NCBI GenBank assembly: GCA_023264315.1
Contig: JALQST010000131.1
Span: forward strand, 1 to 8,143
DNA length: 8,143 bases
Direction: 5' to 3'
From: Nodosilinea sp. BSH.14
GTDB taxonomy: Bacteria; Cyanobacteriota; Cyanobacteriia; Phormidesmidales; Phormidesmidaceae
The position numbers and the translations under genes were made by a program. Shown piece after piece: positions 6,541 to 8,143 of the stretch; the stretch's first letter is position 1, and every line of letters begins with the position of its first letter. The notes under the pieces were generated by a model that was not told the origin of the DNA, searched no databases, and worked only from the letters and a program-made list of their open reading frames with translations.

Positions 6541-6599
6541 GGGGATCCTGAGCGTTGATCCCCTGGGTATCGATCCCCCGGGGAAATTTTTGTTTTTTT
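6541..6599 (+). terminator. Candidate terminator downstream of the regulator-like gene
   Basis: TCCCC (6559-6563) pairs with GGGGA (6580-6584), and GGG (6565-6567) with CCC inside, around a TATCGAT loop. A T-rich tract with seven consecutive T follows at 6587-6599. An overlapping hairpin, GGGGATC (6541-6547) with GATCCCC (6557-6563), competes for the same bases. The location, about 100 bases past the stop at 6460 and just before the tRNA promoter, fits an intrinsic terminator that insulates the two units. Confidence 0.5.
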
Positions 6600-6614
6600 C
6601 CCCCCAGGAGATAT

Positions 6615-6643
6615 TTGACAAGTGTATTTTCCTTCCCTATACT
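6615..6643 (+). promoter_or_regulatory. Consensus sigma-70 promoter of tRNA-Glu
   Basis: A perfect -35 element TTGACA (6615-6620) and a near-perfect -10 element TATACT (6638-6643) are separated by the ideal 17 bases. Transcription should start around 6648-6651, giving a 5' leader of about 15 bases before the tRNA. It is the strongest promoter visible in the window, as expected for a heavily used tRNA. Confidence 0.9.
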
Positions 6644-6664
6644 GAGAACTGTCGAAAAACACAG

Positions 6665-6737
6665 GCCCCCATCGTCTAGAGGCCTAGGACACCTCCCTTT
6701 CACGGAGGCGACGGGGATTCGAATTCCCCTGGGGGTA
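6665..6737 (+). tRNA. tRNA-Glu (anticodon TTC)
   Basis: The full cloverleaf can be drawn by hand. The acceptor GCCCCCA (6665-6671) pairs with TGGGGGT (6730-6736), with a G-U first pair typical of cyanobacterial and chloroplast tRNA-Glu. The D arm is 6674-6690. The anticodon stem CCTCC/GGAGG holds the loop CTTTCAC with TTC at 6699-6701. The T arm is GGGGA-TTCGAAT-TCCCC (6713-6729) and the discriminator is A6737. The 3' CCA is not encoded (TAC follows) and must be added after transcription. Besides translation, glutamyl-tRNA-Glu feeds chlorophyll and haem synthesis through the C5 pathway in cyanobacteria. The gene has its own promoter and terminator. Confidence 0.97.
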
Positions 6738-6741
6738 TACC

Positions 6742-6785
6742 AGGTAAGCGGTGTAGTGTGAAAAGCCTGCATCGCTTACTTTTTG
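6742..6785 (+). terminator. Intrinsic terminator of tRNA-Glu
   Basis: GTAAGCGGTG (6744-6753) pairs with CATCGCTTAC (6770-6779), ten pairs with one G-U, extendable by two outer pairs, around a 16-base loop. Five T follow at 6780-6784. It lies five bases after the tRNA discriminator base and closes a short single-gene transcript. Confidence 0.85.
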
Positions 6786-6788
6786 TCT

Positions 6789-6812
6789 GGGGAATGTGCT
6801 GGCCCTTTCCCC
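6789..6812 (-). terminator. Weak hairpin after the transporter gene
   Basis: GGGGAA (6789-6794) pairs with TTCCCC (6807-6812) around a 12-base loop, immediately beyond the transporter stop codon at 6818. No T-run follows on the minus strand, so termination here is only a possibility based on position. Confidence 0.3.
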
Positions 6813-6817
6813 TAGGG

Positions 6818-7609
6818 CTATGGCTTGGGGCGAGTGGTGGGAGATTCGAAGTGTAGGTAGTGGCTCAGCCAAAAGACACACAGGTAAAACGGCCCGGTAT
6901 CCAACAACGCCGCGACTAATTTGAAGAGGTAGCCATAGCCGATGAAGCGAATCAGTTGGGGCCACAGGGCTTGGCCGTCGTCGATGGGCAGGGCTCCGGC
7001 GAGGAAGTGGGTAATCATCACCACCGACACTGTATCCACCAGTTGGCTGAGCAGGGTGGAGCCATTGTTGCGGAGCCACAGATGTTTGCCGTTAGTGAGA
7101 TCTTTCCAAAAGTGAAAGAGGTACACGTCCACAAACTGGGCGGTGAGGTAGGCCACCATGGAGGCGGTGACGGCCCCAAAGGTGAGATTGCGAATCTCGA
7201 AAAATACGGGTAGCCTGCCAGCGGCATCGCGGATCAGTTCTCCGGTGGCGGGATCGGTGGCCTCAAAGCCCGGTAGGACACCCCCTAGCCAGACAATGAA
7301 CAGCACCCAAAGATTGAGCAGCAGCCCCACCCACACCACCTGGTTGGCCCGTTCTTTGCCGTAGAGTTCGGAAATGAGGTCAGTACAGAGAAAGGTGAGG
7401 GGGTAGGGCAAGACCCCCACCGCCACCGTAACGGCCACGTTGCCCCAGGTTGCAAGGGTGACGAATCGGCTGATGCCCAGGATATTGAGCATTCCCAAGG
7501 TGCCGAGAAACAGCCCGGACAACACCAAAAATACGACTTCCCGGCGGCGGCGGATGTCCTCCGGCACCCCATCGGGGATGGCAACCTGGCTGGGCAATTC
7601 CGTTTGCAT
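6818..7609 (-). CDS. Queuosine precursor transporter, VUT/YhhQ family
   Basis: This 263-residue inner-membrane protein has about six hydrophobic segments, at roughly 25-45, 57-79, 91-113, 142-165, 186-205 and 216-248. Family marks are YPLTFLCTDLISELYGKERA at 69-88, AQFVDVYLFHFWK at 157-169, and LWLRNNGSTLLSQLVDT at 177-193. In the characterised YhhQ protein this family brings in the queuine precursors preQ0/preQ1 for queuosine in tRNAs with GUN anticodons; the role here is inferred from that. I used ATG 7609; an in-frame GTG at 7630 adds seven residues, neither start has a Shine-Dalgarno site, and conservation begins later in either case. It lies 146 bases downstream of fmt on the same strand, so a shared transcript is possible. 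It converges on the tRNA-Glu unit. Confidence 0.85.
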   Translation of the reverse strand: MQTELPSQVAIPDGVPEDIRRRREVVFLVLSGLFLGTLGMLNILGISRFVTLATWGNVAVTVAVGVLPYPLTFLCTDLISELYGKERANQVVWVGLLLNLWVLFIVWLGGVLPGFEATDPATGELIRDAAGRLPVFFEIRNLTFGAVTASMVAYLTAQFVDVYLFHFWKDLTNGKHLWLRNNGSTLLSQLVDTVSVVMITHFLAGALPIDDGQALWPQLIRFIGYGYLFKLVAALLDTGPFYLCVFWLSHYLHFESPTTRPKP

Positions 7610-7755
7610 GGTGGGAAAAAGCAGCGACACAACGGCAAGAGATGCTTTCCCAGCTTACCAAGGCCATCGCCCTAGCCATGGCGGTCAAGGATTGAGTTCT
7701 CTGCGGTGCAACGATAGGGCAAGCGATGACCTGGGGAGGGCCGTCGCCAGCCGAA

Positions 7756-8143
7756 TTAACCTAACCGTTCCCCCACCGTGATCCGGCTACCGTTGATGAA
7801 ATCCTGCCCCCCTTGGGCCTTTTTGCCGCTTGGCTTGACCTCCCGCAATAGCAGTAGGCCATCCCCCGTTTGCACCAAGGGGCCATGGCCCTTCAGCAGC
7901 CCCACGATCTGCCCGGGCAGGGCCGGTTCCAGGGTGGCCACCAAGGCTTCGACGGTGGGTCGAAGCTGGGCCAAGTTGGTGGGCAACTGCGGCCAGTAGG
8001 CCTCCCCCAGGGGCGCGGTGGCCAGCACTTTGAGGGGCTGATTGCGCAGACTGGTTTCGGTATTGGGATAAAAACCCCGTACCCGGTTGTGCACAGTGAG
8101 GGCCGACTGGTTCCAGTCCAGCCGATAGTCCTCTTTTTGAATC
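7756..8143 (-). CDS. fmt: Methionyl-tRNA formyltransferase, C-terminal part (runs off window)
   Basis: The visible 128 residues are the C-terminal end of Fmt, which formylates the initiator methionyl-tRNA for translation start. Bases 8095-8143 continue the frame upstream as IQKEDYRLDWNQSALT before VHNRVRGFYPN, so the GTG at 8092-8094 is internal and the real start lies beyond the right edge. The fragment covers the end of the linker and the OB-fold-like C-terminal domain that binds tRNA. LVQTGDGLLLLREVKPSGKKAQGGQDFINGSRI is the conserved end of the family (compare the GxGxLxLxxLQPxGKKxM-type ending). Full-length Fmt is about 310-335 residues, so the catalytic formyltransferase domain is outside the window. 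Nothing visible suggests a defect. Confidence 0.92.
   Translation of the reverse strand, partial: IQKEDYRLDWNQSALTVHNRVRGFYPNTETSLRNQPLKVLATAPLGEAYWPQLPTNLAQLRPTVEALVATLEPALPGQIVGLLKGHGPLVQTGDGLLLLREVKPSGKKAQGGQDFINGSRITVGERLG

Noticed and set aside
6665..7609. Functional link between tRNA-Glu and the queuosine-precursor transporter
   Set aside because: Queuosine is placed in tRNAs with GUN anticodons (Asp, Asn, His, Tyr), not in tRNA-Glu(UUC), and the two units converge with separate signals. The neighbourhood is probably chance.
1..8143. CRISPR array, insertion-sequence ends or prophage genes
   Set aside because: No regularly spaced repeats, transposase domain, terminal inverted repeats or phage structural genes were seen on either strand. 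The only mobile trace is the toxin fragment and its repeat-rich surroundings.

Overview
The window looks like chromosomal DNA of a moderately GC-rich cyanobacterium, probably a filamentous or unicellular Leptolyngbya/Nodosilinea/Synechococcus-type lineage. The basis is a chloroplast-like tRNA-Glu(UUC), a small regulator-like protein of the kind found across cyanobacteria, a cyanobacterial-type transketolase/phosphoketolase-like enzyme, and short tandem heptamer repeats typical of the phylum. The genus cannot be fixed from the sequence alone.

Layout, left to right. (1) 158-1891 (+): a HerA-type hexameric ATPase with a good Shine-Dalgarno site. (2) 1940-1977: a perfect 17-bp hairpin between this gene and the next, which converges on it. 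(3) 1986-4187 (-): a thiamine-diphosphate enzyme that mixes transketolase motifs (N-terminal half) with phosphoketolase motifs (C-terminal half). (4) 4495-5127 (-): upp, uracil phosphoribosyltransferase, with a triple GGGAGTC repeat directly before its start codon. (5) 5128-5529: a repeat- and palindrome-rich intergenic region. (6) 5530-5913 (+): a small VOC/glyoxalase-fold protein, followed at 6036-6128 by the first 30 codons of a DUF5615 PIN-like toxin, cut short. This stretch reads as an accessory, partly decayed island. (7) 6173-6460 (+): a small protein resembling the Npun_R1517 family. (8) 6615-6785 (+): a complete tRNA-Glu transcription unit with a consensus promoter, the tRNA and an intrinsic terminator. 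(9) 6818-7609 (-): a VUT/YhhQ-type queuosine-precursor transporter. (10) 7756-8143 (-): the C-terminal part of methionyl-tRNA formyltransferase (fmt), which runs off the right edge.

There is no single large operon. Most genes appear to be independent housekeeping units: DNA-processing ATPase, central carbon enzyme, pyrimidine salvage, tRNA and translation initiation. The fmt and transporter genes share a strand and could be co-transcribed. I found no convincing new multi-gene system. The items most worth a second look are the hybrid transketolase/phosphoketolase enzyme, the truncated toxin next to the VOC gene, and the tandem repeat in the upp leader.
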